This document shows positions 42,892 to 55,698 of a stretch of DNA of 64,000 bases, piece after piece. The stretch covers positions 992,001 through 1,056,000 of the forward strand of contig OX637631.1 of NCBI GenBank assembly GCA_951802195.1. The letters are read 5' to 3'. The position numbers and the translations under genes were made by a program. Positions within the stretch are counted from its first letter, which is position 1. The number at the start of each line of letters is the position of its first letter. The notes under the pieces are model-generated. The model made no database searches. It was not told where the DNA came from and saw nothing but the letters and a program-made list of their open reading frames with translations. This stretch comes from Tausonia pullulans (taxonomy: Eukaryota; Basidiomycota; Tremellomycetes; Cystofilobasidiales; Mrakiaceae).

Positions 42892-43614
42892 ATGGGTCGC
42901 CTGCGTCGCAAGAGGTCCGTCGAGGCGATCCTCCTGCCCTCCTCGGCCACCTGAATCGCTCGGGACTGACTCTTTCTCTCGCGCGAACTTCCAGGGTTCA
43001 CAAGGCTCAGCGTGACGTTCACCGGGCAGCGAGGACGCGTGTCCGTAAGCGCGACCTTGACTTGATTCAAAAGCACGACCTCACCGACGAGGGGCGCGCC
43101 GCCCTCGAGGCCCAGCCGATCAACGAGGAGCTTCCGGGTCTCGGACAGCACGTGGGTTTACATGTCATCTCTTCCAGTGGGACTTAAGCTGATCAAGTGA
43201 TGTGATCCGTCTGTTCTGTGTGTAGTACTGTGTCGAGTGCGCTAGGTGAGCCCGTCTACCGCGCGCCGCGTGCACCGATTACACTGTCCCATGACATGCT
43301 CACCTCACTTTCTTGTCTGACACCCAGGTACATGGAGACGGACGCCGCCCTCCAGACGCACTGGCGGAGCAAGCTCCACAAGTTCGTCTTATATCGCGTT
43401 TCGTCGTCTCAGGCACAGGTCCCTGATACTACCTCCCCCTTCTTCCAGGCGTCGCGTCAAGACACTGCAGGACCCTGCCCACACGCCTGAGGAGTCGATC
43501 CGCGCGACGGGACTCGGGATTGACAACACCCAGCGACAGGAAGCGGAGATCAAGCGATGGGCGCCGGCGGCCTCGACATCTGAGGGCGGTGTTACTATGG
43601 AGGTTGAGGCGTAG
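42892..43614 (+). CDS. BUD20: Bud20/ZNF593-type zinc-finger ribosome biogenesis factor
   Basis: Five exons: 42892-42914, 42995-43151, 43226-43245 (20 nt), 43328-43381 and 43449-43614. They give a protein of about 139 residues. It starts MGRLRRKRVHKAQRDVHRA, then TRVRKRDLDLIQKHDL, LPGLGQHYCVECARYMETD and ALQTHWRSKLHKRRVKTL, the single C2H2 finger (CVEC...H...H) typical of Bud20. The 20-nt third exon carries both finger cysteines. In yeast Bud20 is a shuttling factor that helps export pre-60S ribosomal subunits. The basic N-terminus fits a nuclear signal. Length and motifs agree with the family. Confidence 0.95.
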
Positions 43615-44076
43615 ATGACCTCTTCTTTCAACGCCCATCCTCTCGTCCCCTTTGATTGCTAGCTTTCTCTATCATTCCGCTTGTCTCTTGGTTGTCCTAC
43701 ACTCCTCGCTTGCATGCCCTCTCTTCTGTAGATCCCACCGTCCCGATGCGCCGTCGCTGTCCCATCCTTCATCCTTTACGTGCCCGCAAACGTATGTACT
43801 CATACTCTCTTTCTTTTATTCTTTCTTTCTTTCCTTCTGCATTCATGCCATGTGACTCTAGACAATGGGAGGATGAAGTGCGCTCATTGACAACGGAAAT
43901 CATGAGGCTCTCGCGCGCCCCACGCTGTCCGTTCCTTCCAACCGTCACGACTGCCAGCCTTCACCTTTGTCTTCCCTCTCGTTCTCCTGGCCTTCAGCCG
44001 CCCCACCGCGGCATTCCACACACACACATATATATACACGCATCACCAGCATCACCTGAGCTCCTACCGACCGCAA
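43615..44076. other. Intergenic stretch
   Basis: Pyrimidine-rich 3' flank of BUD20 and promoter of the next gene; a short (CA)n/(TA)n run is at about 44020-44037. No gene supported. Confidence 0.4.
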
Positions 44077-46679
44077 ATGGAGGTCTTCCCGCCTACCCCC
44101 TCGGACGTTGAGATGATCGCATCCCCCCCTCCAACAACCACAGCAGGTGACGCCGCCATGGCGGCCGACGACGAGGATGAGGATGCGACGCTCTACGATG
44201 AGGACCAGCCGCCAGCCGCAGAGGTTGAAATGCTCGAAGAGGAGGTGGAAGACGTTGAGCTGAGGTCAGAGGTGGATGGAGGAACGGTGGAGGGGGACGT
44301 CGATTTTGAGGAGTCGCCCTCAACGGAGGTCGAAGTTGAAGTTGAGGTCGAGGAGGCGGAACCCATCCAGGTTCTCCTGACGAACGAGAATGAAGACGAA
44401 CTGGAGGTCGTCGAGTCCGAAGAGGAGCAGCAGGAGCAAGAAGGCGAGGACGCCCCGCGGACGGAGGACCCCAACGTCCATGTTCTACCTCCCTCCATTA
44501 CCGTCGAACCCGCCGCCGCTGGTTCCCTCTCCCCTGAGGCCGAGAGTATCGTCCTCGTTGAGAAGCCCTCGGTAATTGAGCTTGAAAATCCCGCTGTTAA
44601 GGAGGAAGAGGCTGCCAAGGAGGAGAAGGATCAGACTAGTGCGTGCCCTTTGTCGAGCTCTCACCATCGTTCGAGAACGCTGACGTACTTTCTTCCGCTT
44701 ATTTCTCTCCCCCATCCAGCTGAGACTAACGCTGAAGCGGATAACCATGATAATGAGGAGGAGAACGAACTCGATCGCGTAACTGTGCCTACGGAGGTCG
44801 AGCAAGACAGCGGTGAGGACGAGGAAGAGCAGCCACTGCGTAAGTCGACGCGCAGCCACCATCCATCCAGCGTTTCGCACCTACTGATTGACAAATTCGC
44901 CCATTGGCTCAGACATCGAGCCTTCATACGAGCATGAGCATGAGATCGTGGTCTCTGGGACTTTCGACCTTGAGGAGGACCACATAGAGGAGGAGCCCGT
45001 CCCCATCATCCTCACTTACCCGCCCACATCCTCAGACAATGCCGAGCTCGGCCAGTCGTACTCGCTCTTCCTCCCTGAGCCGACGCTTTCTCTTCCCGTC
45101 CTCCTTTCCGGCAACGATCGACTCTATGATGCCTCCCTCACCGAGGTTTTCGACGCCCTCCGGGAGGACGCCGCCTTTTCTGTCCAAACTCCCGAGTTCG
45201 ACGACCGCCACGGCTCGCTCGAGTGGGTCCTCGAGCACTCGGACCCTCAAGCCGAGCTCCGCATTGGCGAGGACAGCGTTCACGCTCGGCACACTTCGCT
45301 CGCAGATTTTGCAAGGCTCCACCGAATTTGCGAGTTCCCTCCGCCGCTGACACTTCGACTCGTAACGGGCCAGCCGAGGTTTGGGGTGCGGAGAGATCAG
45401 ATCGAGGCGCTTAAACGCGAAATGGACCGGGAGGCGTCCGGCGATGAGGAACATGATGCGGGAGAGGAGGCAGAGGACAGCTTTGATGAAGGCGAGGTTG
45501 ACGAGCTTGGCTGGCATGGCGAGGGTGAGTTTATGACTGTCTCTCTCACTGACACTGGCGAGACTAACGTTCTTGCTTGCTGGCAGACTCGGAGTTCTCG
45601 GAGGATGGCGACTTGAGCAAGGATGAACACGACGCCGCTCCCAGTGATTCCCACCTCGAAGGGCGGGCAGGTCAGTGATCGATACGGCGCTCTATGTCCC
45701 CTTTGCATGCCTAGCTAACGTCGAGTTCGCTGCTCAGACCACCCCAGCGGCCCCGATGATCCGGTCATGCCCTCTGAGCAGCACCGTGGGCCTTCTGCTG
45801 AGACGAAGGACCACTTGGGTGCCGGCGCTGACGCCGCTGAAGGTGCACCTTATTCTACAAGTCTTCTACAATGAACTCACAGCTGATAAAGTTCTCTCTT
45901 CCAACTTACTAGCCTCCCAAGCTGAATTCGACGACGACGGTGAGGACTCCCGCGTGATTGGGGACACCAAGCTTGTCATTACGGCCATCGGCGACCCCGA
46001 AGTTCTTGCGACCGTACAGCATGCCGAGACGTCGCACGGTGACCACGACGATCGTGCAGCCGCGGCTGAACGGGAGTTTTTCGAAGATTATGGCGCGGAG
46101 AACCGAGGAGTTGCAACGCCTGTATTTGTGGCCGAGAAGGAGACTGCTGTCTTGAACGAAGACGACGTGCTAGCGCGCGACGTCGAGCGCGAGGCCGCCG
46201 AGGCAATCACGGAGGGCGGTGAGACAGAGAACGTGCCTGTATCACCAGATTCCGATGTTTCCCGGGCTGCTGAGGAGGTTCTCCAGCCGAGTAAGTTGTC
46301 GCCCCTTGTTCCTCCTTCCATCAGCGCTCGCTGAGCAGAATTTGTCCTCATCTAGATTCTTCCAATGGGACCTCTCTTTCGACGACCCGACATTTCATGC
46401 GCCTCCACCCAGACCTCGCTTCCGCCGGTGATTTTACACCGGAGCACGAGCTCTACGCGGACTCGCCGGTGCCTACTCCGGCGACAGAGGATGGCACTCA
46501 GCCGGTAGGGTCAACGAGCCCGAAGCGGCGACATGATGCGCTTGCAGACGAGGAGGGCTGGGGTGAGGTTCACGAAGACGAGGCTCCAGGTGAGCATCTG
46601 CTGTCGTTCTTGACTGACTCCCTGCAGCCACTGACTCGATATTTTGTCCCTAGATTCTAAACGATCGCGGGCCGAATAG
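44077..46679 (+). CDS. Acidic uncharacterised protein with C-terminal basic motif
   Basis: I do not recognise the family. About eight exons join in frame: 44077-44638, 44720-44839, 44913-45524, then from 45587 onward, ending with SKRSRAE and TAG 46677-46679. The first 200 residues are extremely rich in Glu and Asp. The third exon encodes the only part that looks folded: PIILTYPPTSS, YSLFLPEPTLSLPVLLSGN, SLTEVFDALREDAAF, SLEWVLEHSDPQAELRIGED, LRLVTGQPRFGVRRDQIEAL. The rest is acidic and disordered, with SPKRRHDALADEEGWGEVHE near the end. Two basic patches near the C-terminus suggest a nuclear protein. Reading frames and splice sites are consistent, so the gene is likely real. Confidence 0.75.
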
Positions 46680-48254
46680 CCGAATGCCGGTGTCTATCAC
46701 GTGGCGTTCATCTCTTCAGTCTCCTCTGCGTCATTTTCAAGCATTGCACACGTCGAATCTCCCGCACGTCTCTAACGGCCATCGACGTTTTTCTCTCTCG
46801 GCTGGCCGTCGGTCGTCTCCTGCTTCCTGCCTCTCGTCGCTCCTGGACCTCTTGCTCTCACCGCACCTCCCCCTCTTATCGACTCAACCATGAGCATCCA
46901 TCCATCCATCCATCCATCCATCCATCCATCCATCGTCTCGACTCGTCTCGTCCGCTGCAACTGACTGAGCGCCCCGCCTCGCCCCTGAGCGAAAAAGGCG
47001 GCGCTGCGCTCTCCCCTGCCCACCTTCGATCTTGCCTTGACTCATCGCAATCCTCAAGACAGAATGGTTAGTGTTCAGGTCAGTGGCATACTTCTCTCTC
47101 TCGGCTTTTTTCTTCGTAGTCCTCTGTACACTTTCTGTCTCCTTCTCTCACTGTGTCAGCGGTGTCCTTGCCCCGTCTTCTCTTCTTTCTCCCCTTCGTC
47201 TTTATCACTCTTCTTTCTCTTCGGCCTTTGATCTTCCTTGAACTGGTCGGAGTGGAGTGGTCATTGCCAGAAAAGGATATCAGGGATGGGAATGGTGCGT
47301 GGGAGGATGGGCAGGATGTATGCAAAGTACGAAGACCGACAAGACCAGGATTAGGGAGCGGGAAGGGGTGATGGTGATATATTCAACATGTCTTGTCCTT
47401 GTCTCTTCTCTTGTTTCGAAGCTTCTGCTCCGGTGCCGTTCACTGCCTCTCTCTCTACAAAACAAAGAGACCAGTGAACTGTAGTCGTCTCATGAGGGAA
47501 GCTACTGACTGGCAGTTGCGATAATGCCACTGTGCTGAAGGCAGTAATAGGCTCTAGGGTAAAAACTCTGCGTTCCAGACCAATGGGTGAAGAACTGTGC
47601 GGATTTCTTCAGTCTCTCTGTGATCTTCCCCTTCCTCTTCAGTTCTCTCGGTGCAGCGGGAACATAAATGCAAATTTATCCGGCAGAGCTTCCGGGGACC
47701 CCAGACACTCGGCACCACTGCTAGGCCGCTCGCCTGTTCGTTCGCTCGCCCTCTGCCTGTCTCTTCCGTCTGTCTCCCCGGCTTTCAGTTTGGGCTTCCC
47801 TGCCTTGTCTTTCCTCAGTCCACCCCCCCTCTTGGCAAGGAGGCTAACCAATCCCGTCTTTGTCCGTCCGGGGGTCACGACTCCAAACCCTGACCACCAT
47901 TTTGCCGCTCTTACGAGAGGTCTTTCCTTCTACGAGAGACAAATCTGGTAAGCCATGCTTTCTGGCCTTCCTTGCGCTGGCTGACTGAGCCGGCTTGCGT
48001 GATTCGGGTGGTATGGTCGTCGGGGTGTGTGCTGACTTGTCTATGAACTCGCAGTGCTGGCCTTGCCCGACTGTCTGCCCTCACCCTCTTCTTCCGACGC
48101 ACGCCTTCCCACTCCCCCTCTTCCCCGTCCCTCCGCCCTCAGCGTCGTCCATTGTCCCCCCACCCGCCTTCCCCTCGCCGCGGGCAGCCCAACCTATTCA
48201 CCACACGCTCCCTCCCTAGGACTTGAATCTCAGTTTCCGACGTGCGGCACGGGT
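46680..48254. other. Long intergenic region
   Basis: About 1.6 kb with a (CATC)n microsatellite near its left end. A possible ATG at 47064 followed by GTCAGT and a CGTAG acceptor could make an 88-residue hydrophobic peptide, but support is too thin to call. It should carry the promoter of the Zn2Cys6 gene. Confidence 0.4.
46895..46934 (+). repeat. (CATC)n tetranucleotide microsatellite
   Basis: About ten CATC units, noncoding, between the acidic-protein gene and the transcription factor gene. Confidence 0.95.
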
Positions 48255-51200
48255 ATGGCGTCCCACCTCCAGACGTCATCGCCTGACAGGCCTCTCCAGC
48301 ACCTTCAGTCGCATCAACACCCCGATCAGCAGCAGGAGCAGCTGCCGTCTTCCTCGTCGTCCAACCTACCAGCAGCCCCAGCAGCTGATGACCAGCCAGC
48401 TGCTTCTGTTCATCCCTCTGGCGTTGCGACTGCTCCTTCGACTGCCAATGCCGTCGCACCACCAACCAAACCGGGCACGGCCGCCAGAGCAGCTCGAAGT
48501 CGACGGGATCGTCCCTGTGATGCTTGTTCGTTCTCGCTCTGTCCTTGTTCTTGATCCATCCACCTGCCTCGGTGAACGAGTGCTGACGGCCTTTCCTGCC
48601 TCCTGTTCTCCCGCTCGCCTCCCACATCTGCCTTCGCCTCGACGCGTCCCTTCTCTTCATCGCCTTTCTATCTCTCTCTCATCCATTTTCGACTGCTCGC
48701 TTTCTCGTCTTACACCCAGGCCGGACGGCTAAGCGACGGTGCTTCCAGAATTTGGGAGAGGCATGCGTCGCTTGCAAGTCGTCCGGCCTTGAGTGCACCT
48801 TCCTCGAGCCGCCTTCCAAGCGGCGTCGAGGCTCAGACGGCGGCGGCGATCGCCAACAGCATCAATTACAGAGCGAGCTGGGCCAGCTAGATGACATCAA
48901 GCCGATGAAGCAGCAGCGCTTGAACGCTACGCCGTCGTCGTCGTTGTCCGGCGCCCAGCTGCAGCGCAAGCAGCATCAGCAGCAGTCGGCAGCTGCCTCC
49001 AACGCCCTCCAACTGGACCCGCACCAGCAGCACCTCCAGCAGCAACAGCAGGCTGCGTTTGCCGGCCTCGCCGTCGCTGGACCAGGCCCGCAGACGGCGG
49101 CCCGCTTCGCACATGTGTCTAATCTTGCGGCTGCAGCTGCAGCCGCGGCGACCGCCGCTGCCTCGTCCGCCGGACCGCACGAAAGCCCTGGGGGGAGCAA
49201 CAGTATCAATGGGAATGGGGGAGGCGGGGCGGTGCGATCGTGGAATCCTAGTCTTGGTAGCGGGGGTAGCCCGGGAGTCGGCGGAGGAGGGGCTGCGAGT
49301 CCGACAATGGGACCGCTCCATGCTATCCTGAACCGCGTCCGGTCGGGCACGGACTACGCCCAGTCAGAGAGGAGCACCTCTCTCCCAATTCGAGGTGGAG
49401 GCAGTGGTTGCCATGGAGCAGGAGGAGGAGGACGCGGGGGGGGTGGAGAAGGCGCCCAGGCGTCGCCAGGCTCGGCGGCGTCCATGTCTGGAGGCGGAGA
49501 TCAGCAGGTCTGTTGGGCGTCATCTCGTACTTGCTCGAAGATTTGGCCTAGATGCTGATCCCAGATGACGTCGCTTCTCTTTCCCCTCAGAACAACGACG
49601 AGGACGATCTCGCCCATCCGACCCTCGACTCGTCCAGGTTCGATGCGTCAGAGCCCCATTTTGTCGATGGTTCTTCCGCCGTTGATGATCCGTCCCTTCT
49701 ACCTTCACGCGTCCGCGAGGTCGCTGGCGGGGCCTCCATCGGCGATGGCGCGGATGACTCGGGCGGGAGTGGTGCGGCGGCGGACAAGGTCTTCTTTGTG
49801 CAGATCCCCAGTCTCATCTACGGCAGCTCCGGCGCTGGGAGGGACGCTCTTTGGGGACATGGGTCTGGTCTTGGACGCAGTAACGGTGGCCTCGAGAGAG
49901 CGATGGCGCTCTTAGGCGAGTCTTGGCCGACGACGCTGCTGCAGACGTGAGTTGGGGTCGCCCGGTCTGACAAGAAATGAAGAAATGTTGCTCATTGCTC
50001 GCTCTTTTCAGGTTCTTTGATCGCACACTGCCCGCGTTCCCCATTATCAATGTGACTCGCATGCGGCACCTCGTCGAGACGGCGGACCCTACTTCGGCGC
50101 TGTACCCTTCCCGGATCCTCTGCGCCATCCTCGCGCATGCGATTATTTACTATCCGTGCGTCTCGCTTCCTTCTAGCTCTCATTACTCTCGCTGACATGC
50201 GCGCGCTCGCCCGCGCCCACTCAGCCCCCTCCGATCCCTTCAAGAGGCCATCTTTTCCGAGGTTTACGAGTTCCTACAAACTGAGTTCCTTCAGCCGCGG
50301 CTTCAGACGCTTCAGCTTACCATCCTTGACCTCGCGAGTCGGGCGGAGAAGAATCGTGGGTTTTAACTAGTGATAGACAGCAGCATCAGGCACTGACATC
50401 CCCCCGTACTCGCTGCCAGCCGGAGGAAACACCATCGCTCTTGGCCGAGCCATCGGCGCTGCCCAGTTACTTGGACTTCACCTCGACTGTTCTAAGTGGA
50501 AGCTGCCCAAGTGGGAGCGCAGTCTCCGCAAGCGTCTTTGGTGGTCGCTCTATATCCTCGACAAGTGGTGAGTCCCCGCTTTCCGATCAAGCTAAACCTT
50601 CAGCCCGTTCTGACACCCGTGTCCCCCCTCCCAGGCACTCGCTTTACCAGGGCCGACCATCTCTCATTCATCGCGACAACTGGAACGCCCTGCTCCTCTC
50701 CATTGACGATTTTGACCCTCCTGCGCCGACAACGGCCACCCCCGGATCGACGACCTCTGGCGGCGGGAGCCATGTTCAACTGTCCCAGCCGGCGATAGAC
50801 TCGGCCGACTCTTTCATCGCTCTCTCGTCGCTCACTCTCATCCTCGACGACATCCTCGCCGAGTTTTTCACATGCCGCGCCCAAGCTCGGGCGGCTGCCG
50901 GTGTGGGTCCGCGCGGAAAGGGGAGCAGTCGGGCAGGGCGGAGCTCAAGGCTGCGCGTCATCGAGAGCTTTGGTGGAGACCTCGACAGGTTTCAGCGGGA
51001 GTTGAAGCCGGGCGTCAAGGCTGGTTCCAGAGAGGGTTCGGTTGTGCCCACGGGAATCAGTCAGTGTCAAGTTGGGCTTCCCCGCGTCCTAGCTCTGCTG
51101 AACCTTTTCCTCACTTCGACTGACGATCAGAGTCGATGCAGCTCTGCTACCTTGGTCTCACTGTACGTCTCGTGCCCTCAGCTTGAAACATGCAATCGCA

Positions 51201-52359
51201 AGGCTTATTTCTTCCTGCAGATCGTTCTCGGCCGCCTCACGCTTGATCTATTCGACCCAGAGGACCCCGGCGACGCTCAGGATGTCTCAGCCGCCGTGGA
51301 GTCTAGCTTGGAGTGCGTCCCTTGACAATCCGAACCCTACTCGGCTCATACTGACCGTATTTTATATAGTCTCTGCGAGGCCGTGGTTCATTTCGTCGAG
51401 AACCTTGACCATGCCGACCTCACTGAGGGCTTCTGGGTCTCCTTCTCCCACTCACACCTCTCTAACGCCCTTTCCCTCCTTATCCGCTCCCTTCTCGCGT
51501 CCAAGCGGATCTCCGCGACGGTGCAGCTCGCACGGGCGTCGTCCCTTCTCGAGCGCTTTATTATTATCCTCGCCCTCCTTCAGCGGGAACCGATCTGCTG
51601 GGATGTCGCGGAGCGGGCGCTCGCCAAGGCGCTCGCGCTGCTTCCGAGCGTAAGTAAGCTTGTTCCCGAGGTCGGCAAGATGTGGAGCGCGCATTCGCCG
51701 GGAATCTGGACGAGCATGCGCAAAAGTGCCACGGCGGACGTCCTTTTAAAGGTCATCCCGGAGGAGGCGACGTACCAGACTCGAAGAGGTGGAGGCAGGA
51801 GCGGTGATGGGCCGAACGGTCCTGGAGGGATGCCCTCGTCGATACCTCTTGGTCAGCCGCAGCCGCACCTACAGCAGGCGCACCTTCAGCCGCAGCAAGA
51901 GCAACAACAACGGCAACAGCAACAGCAGAAACCACATCAGGTACAGATGCCGCATCAGGTCCACTCATCGCTCTCGGGCTATAACGAGGATCGCAACGCC
52001 TCTCACATGATAGGCGCCGGCGCCGTCGGCGGGTCTCAGCAGCCGATCTACCCAGGTGCGCCGCACGTCGCCCAGTGTGCCTTCCAACTACCACCCAACT
52101 GACTCTGCGTGTGCTCATGACCCAGTGGGCGTGATGCCACCGTTCACGATCCCCGCTCCTACCGGCTCTAGGCCAGGCGGTGTACCCGCGGCTCCCGAAG
52201 GGCTCGATGTTTCCTTCCAGACAATCGTAGGCGAAGAGGACCTCTGGGCGACGCTAGGCGACCGGGAAGGCTTCAGCTGGAGTGAGTAACTATCGAGCTC
52301 TCGTATGTGCTCAGCTGAATTCTTTGACAGTGGGCCTTGGCTTCGGGACCAATTTATAA
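48255..52359 (+). CDS. Zn2Cys6 fungal transcription factor (Dal81/TamA-like)
   Basis: The N-terminus is Gln/Ser/Ala-rich. The zinc cluster spans an intron: RRDRPCDAC | RTAKRRCFQNLGEACVACK, then SSGLEC, with all six cysteines present, followed by a basic SKRRR. Poly-Gln and an Ala-rich run come next. The middle-homology (Fungal_trans) region has FFDRTLPAFPIINVTRMR, RILCAILAHAIIYYPPL, RAIGAAQLLGLHLDCSKW, RLWWSLYILDKWHSLYQGRP and SLIHRDNW; the GRPSxIxxxNW motif is like Dal81/TamA, co-activators of nitrogen-source genes. The tail is again Gln-rich. I end at TAA 52357-52359 by using a GTGAGTAAC intron after FSW; without it the stop is at 52287-52289. Target genes are unknown. Confidence 0.85.
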
Positions 52360-52674
52360 AAGGAGGAGGTCGGTGGGACGGTAGCTAGTACTTTGTCATG
52401 TTTCGTTTTTTCTCTGCTCCTTTTCTTTCTCTCTCCCTCAATATAATGTCCCATCGCTCTCGGATGACCCTTAGTCGCCCTTGGGATGACTGGTTGACAT
52501 CTGTTATTGCTTATTGCTTTTGCTAAATGGAGCCACAGACAGCGACGGCAGGCTGACGACATCCGAGGGCGGGGACAGCCGACGACGGTCTGCGAGCAGG
52601 GCTAACTCGGGCTTCGCCTTGGCAATGATGACTCCTTCGCCCCCTCCCCCCAACCATCAGCCTCACTTTACAAT
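52360..52674. promoter_or_regulatory. Intergenic region upstream of the acyl-CoA synthetase
   Basis: About 315 bp with no coding exon. It should contain the terminator of the transcription factor gene and the promoter of the next gene on the same strand. Confidence 0.4.
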
Positions 52675-55156
52675 ATGGCCCCCTCTACGCTCGCCAACAT
52701 CTTTCCCCGCACCCGCGATCAGGCGGTGACGATACCCCAAACTTCGCTCCACTTGTCGCACGCCGAGCTCCCCAAGCTCGTCGAGGCATTCGCCGGCCAG
52801 CTGAAGTCGCTCGGCATCGGCAAAGGCGACGTCGTGTCGTGCTGCCTTACCAACGGGCTTGAGGTCGTCCTTACCTTCCTCGCGACAGGCTCCGTCAGGT
52901 AAGATTACATGGTCCTTGTAACACGAGGGCGTTACGTTGTGCTTGTCTGGACGCATGCTCACGTTGTACCTTCGCTCTCGCTCGCCAGGGCTGTCTCTGC
53001 CCCGCTGAACCCCCACTATACCCAGGCCGAGGTCGAATTCTACCTCAAGGACACGGCCTCCTCGCTCCTCGTCCTCCCGCCGATTGAATCCCTCACAGAG
53101 AGTGCGCTCGACCGCAAGGTCGGTCGGCCCTTTTCCCTTTCTCGTCCACTCGCGTCATCGCTCGCTCACATGCCTCCCCTGCTCTCGTCCCTCAAAACCA
53201 GGGCGCCGAGCAGGCCCTCTCCGCTGCCAGAAAGCTCAAGACCAAAGTCGCCACTATCGTTCTCGACAAGAAGACTGGCGAGCCGACGCTCAAGATCATT
53301 TTTGCACCCTACTCAGGAGCCAAGGGCCTCGCCTCCGAGCCGCTCTTCCCGCAGGTGAAGGGGAACGGACCGATCCCGGAGGAGGACGATGTTGCCCTCG
53401 TCCTGTGCGTGGCTTTTCCATCCCTGACCATTCGAGAAGGCGTCCTGACTGTCTTCCTCCCAGTCACACGTCTGGCACGACTGGCAAGCCCAAAGGTGAG
53501 CACGTGTCTTCACGTACGGTTTCCATCGGCTGATTCGCTTACATTGCACTCTCCCTTTCTCGCCAGCCGTCCCCCTGACGCATCTCAACATCGTCACCTC
53601 GCTTCGCAATATAGCCAAGACGTACAAGCTCTCGCGTAAGGACCGCGGCTACCTCGTCATGCCTCTCTTCCACGTCCACGGCCTCATGTGTGGCCTCCTT
53701 GCACCTATCCTTAGCGGTCCGTGGTCTCTCTCTTCTCCTCATCTTGGTGTAAGGCTGAATTCTCGTCCATCTGTCTCAGGTGGTAGCGTCGTCATTCCCG
53801 CCCGCTTCGACAAGGCGCGCTTCTGGGACGACTTTAAGCTCGAGAAATGCAACGTCCGTCGGCTTCCCTCCTCCAGCAGCATATCTAGGTTGGCTCACCA
53901 CCCTCTCCGTCTTCTCTAGTGGTACACCGCCGTCCCGACGATGCATTCAATTCTCCTCTCCTCGCCGCATCCCTCGCCGGTACCCGAAATTCGCTTCATT
54001 CGCTCGTGCTCGTCATCGCTGTCGCCGACCGTCTTCCACGCGCTTGAGAAAGCGTTCAAGGCGCCCGTTCTTGAGGCGTACGCCATGACTGAGGCCTCGC
54101 ACCAGATGACGTCGAACCCGCTCCCGGAGAACGGTGAGCACTCGCCTGGTTCCGTCGGCCTCGGCCAGGGCGTCGAGATCTCGATTCGCGGCGACGATGG
54201 CAAAGCTCTCAAGACTGGCGAGCGCGGAGAGGTCTGCATCGTGAGTCTTGGCCTCATGTCTCCCAGATCTGGTACTGCTGGATAACATACCTCTCTCTCA
54301 TGATAAAGCGTGGCGCCAACGTTACGAAGGGCTACGTCAACGTGGGTGTCGGATCTTGTCTTCTGGCTGAATCTGGGCATTGAGGAGTGCTTCTTTACAG
54401 AACCCCAAGGCGAACAAGGAGAACTTTTTCCCAGAGGGATGGTTCAGGTGCGGTGCTCGTTGCCTATTGCCTCAGTTTTTCCGGCTTACGATCTCTTCCC
54501 TTTCAGGACCGGCGACCAGGGTATTTTAAACGAGAAGGGCTACCTCTCACTCACTGGCCGTCTGAAGGAGTACGTTACATATATTTACCGCCCTTTGTAC
54601 TTCGCTGACAGTGACCCTTGAGCTAGGCTCATCAACCGGGGTGGCGAGAAGATATCCCCTCTTGAAATTGACTCGGCTATGCTCTCCCTTGAGGGCGTCG
54701 GGGAGGCCGTCTGCTTCGGTGTGCCTGACGACAAGTACGGCGAGATTGTGTGGGGTATGTCCTGGCGCGTCTCAATCGAGGCTGCACTAGTTGACTCATG
54801 ATGCTCCTCAGCCGCCATCGTTCCCAAGTCTGGCGCCAAACTTACCACATCCAAGATTCAGAAAGATCTCGCGCCCAAGCTCGCTAAGTTCAAAAGTCGG
54901 TGAACGTCTCACTATCTTTATTATGATTATCTTGCTGCTGATGAGTGCTCCCTTCTAGTTCCCACCCGTATCTTTATCGTTGACGGTATCCCCAAGTGCG
55001 TCTCCTTCTCAAACTCTCGCAACTAGTACAAATCTGATTATGAACTCCTTTTTCAGGACGGCGACCGGTAAAATCCAGCGGCGTCACGTCTCGACGGCCT
55101 TCCAGGAGCGCGCTAAGAAGGAGGATGCCCAGAAGGGTCGCCAGAGCAAGTTGTGA
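52675..55156 (+). CDS. PCS60: Peroxisomal AMP-forming acyl-CoA synthetase (Pcs60/oxalyl-CoA synthetase-like)
   Basis: About 500 residues in some fourteen exons. It starts MAPSTLANIFPRTRDQAV. The AMP-binding P-loop HTSGTTGKPK is encoded almost alone by a 32-nt exon (53464-53495). Then come AVPLTHLNIVTSLRN, YLVMPLFHVHGLMCGLL, VLEAYAMTEASHQMTSNPL (adenine site), RTGDQGILNEKGYLSLTGR, LINRGGEKISPLEID and PKTATGKIQRRH (catalytic Lys). The last three residues are SKL, a PTS1 signal, so the enzyme should be peroxisomal. The HVHGLM segment and overall order fit Pcs60, which in yeast acts on oxalate; other short-chain substrates are possible. Confidence 0.9.
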
Positions 55157-55698
55157 TCTTTCTCCCACCTTCTGCTCGTTTAATAAGCCTTTATACCTTT
55201 GAGAGATGGTAAGAGGGAGGAAGGAAAGAGAAGTTAGCTAGGAAGGGAGGGGAAGGGATTGTGCAATTGGGGAGGAGAGAGGGAATGCAAGGGATGAATG
55301 TCCATGGTAGAAATAACGGAGGTTGGAGTTAGGAGAGTACAACAAGGAGGGGGAGGAGAGAAGAGAGGAAGAAGATGGTGGAGAAGAATGGTGATAAACA
55401 GAGAAGACCAAAGTCTTACGCCGGCTGTCCGAACGACCACCGTTATGCTTTCCCGACGCTCATCAGCTCTCAACCATCGCCGCCATTGCCACCGCCATCA
55501 CTGTCATCATCCCCTTCACCACTACCAGCATCACATCCAGCCCCGACGTGTTGACCTTCCCACCACATCGTGTCCCTCGGTCAATGCTGTGCTGGATGAT
55601 GCATGCGACTTTTTCGGATCTTGTCGTCCGTGATATCGATGAGATCCTTGAGCTTGCTGTACCGTCGTCAACGGAAAAAACCCCGACCCACGTGATCC
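55157..55698. other. Intergenic flank between PCS60 and the second LINE stack
   Basis: G/A-rich on the plus strand at 55195-55385, then C/A-rich with CCGCCATTGCCACCGCCATC-like runs. No coding exon or RNA supported. Confidence 0.4.

Noticed and set aside
47064-47371. Possible 88-residue hydrophobic protein (MVSVQ joined to SSVHFL by a short intron)
   Set aside because: The hydrophobic part arises from a CT-rich stretch, the intron would be very short, and no family fits.
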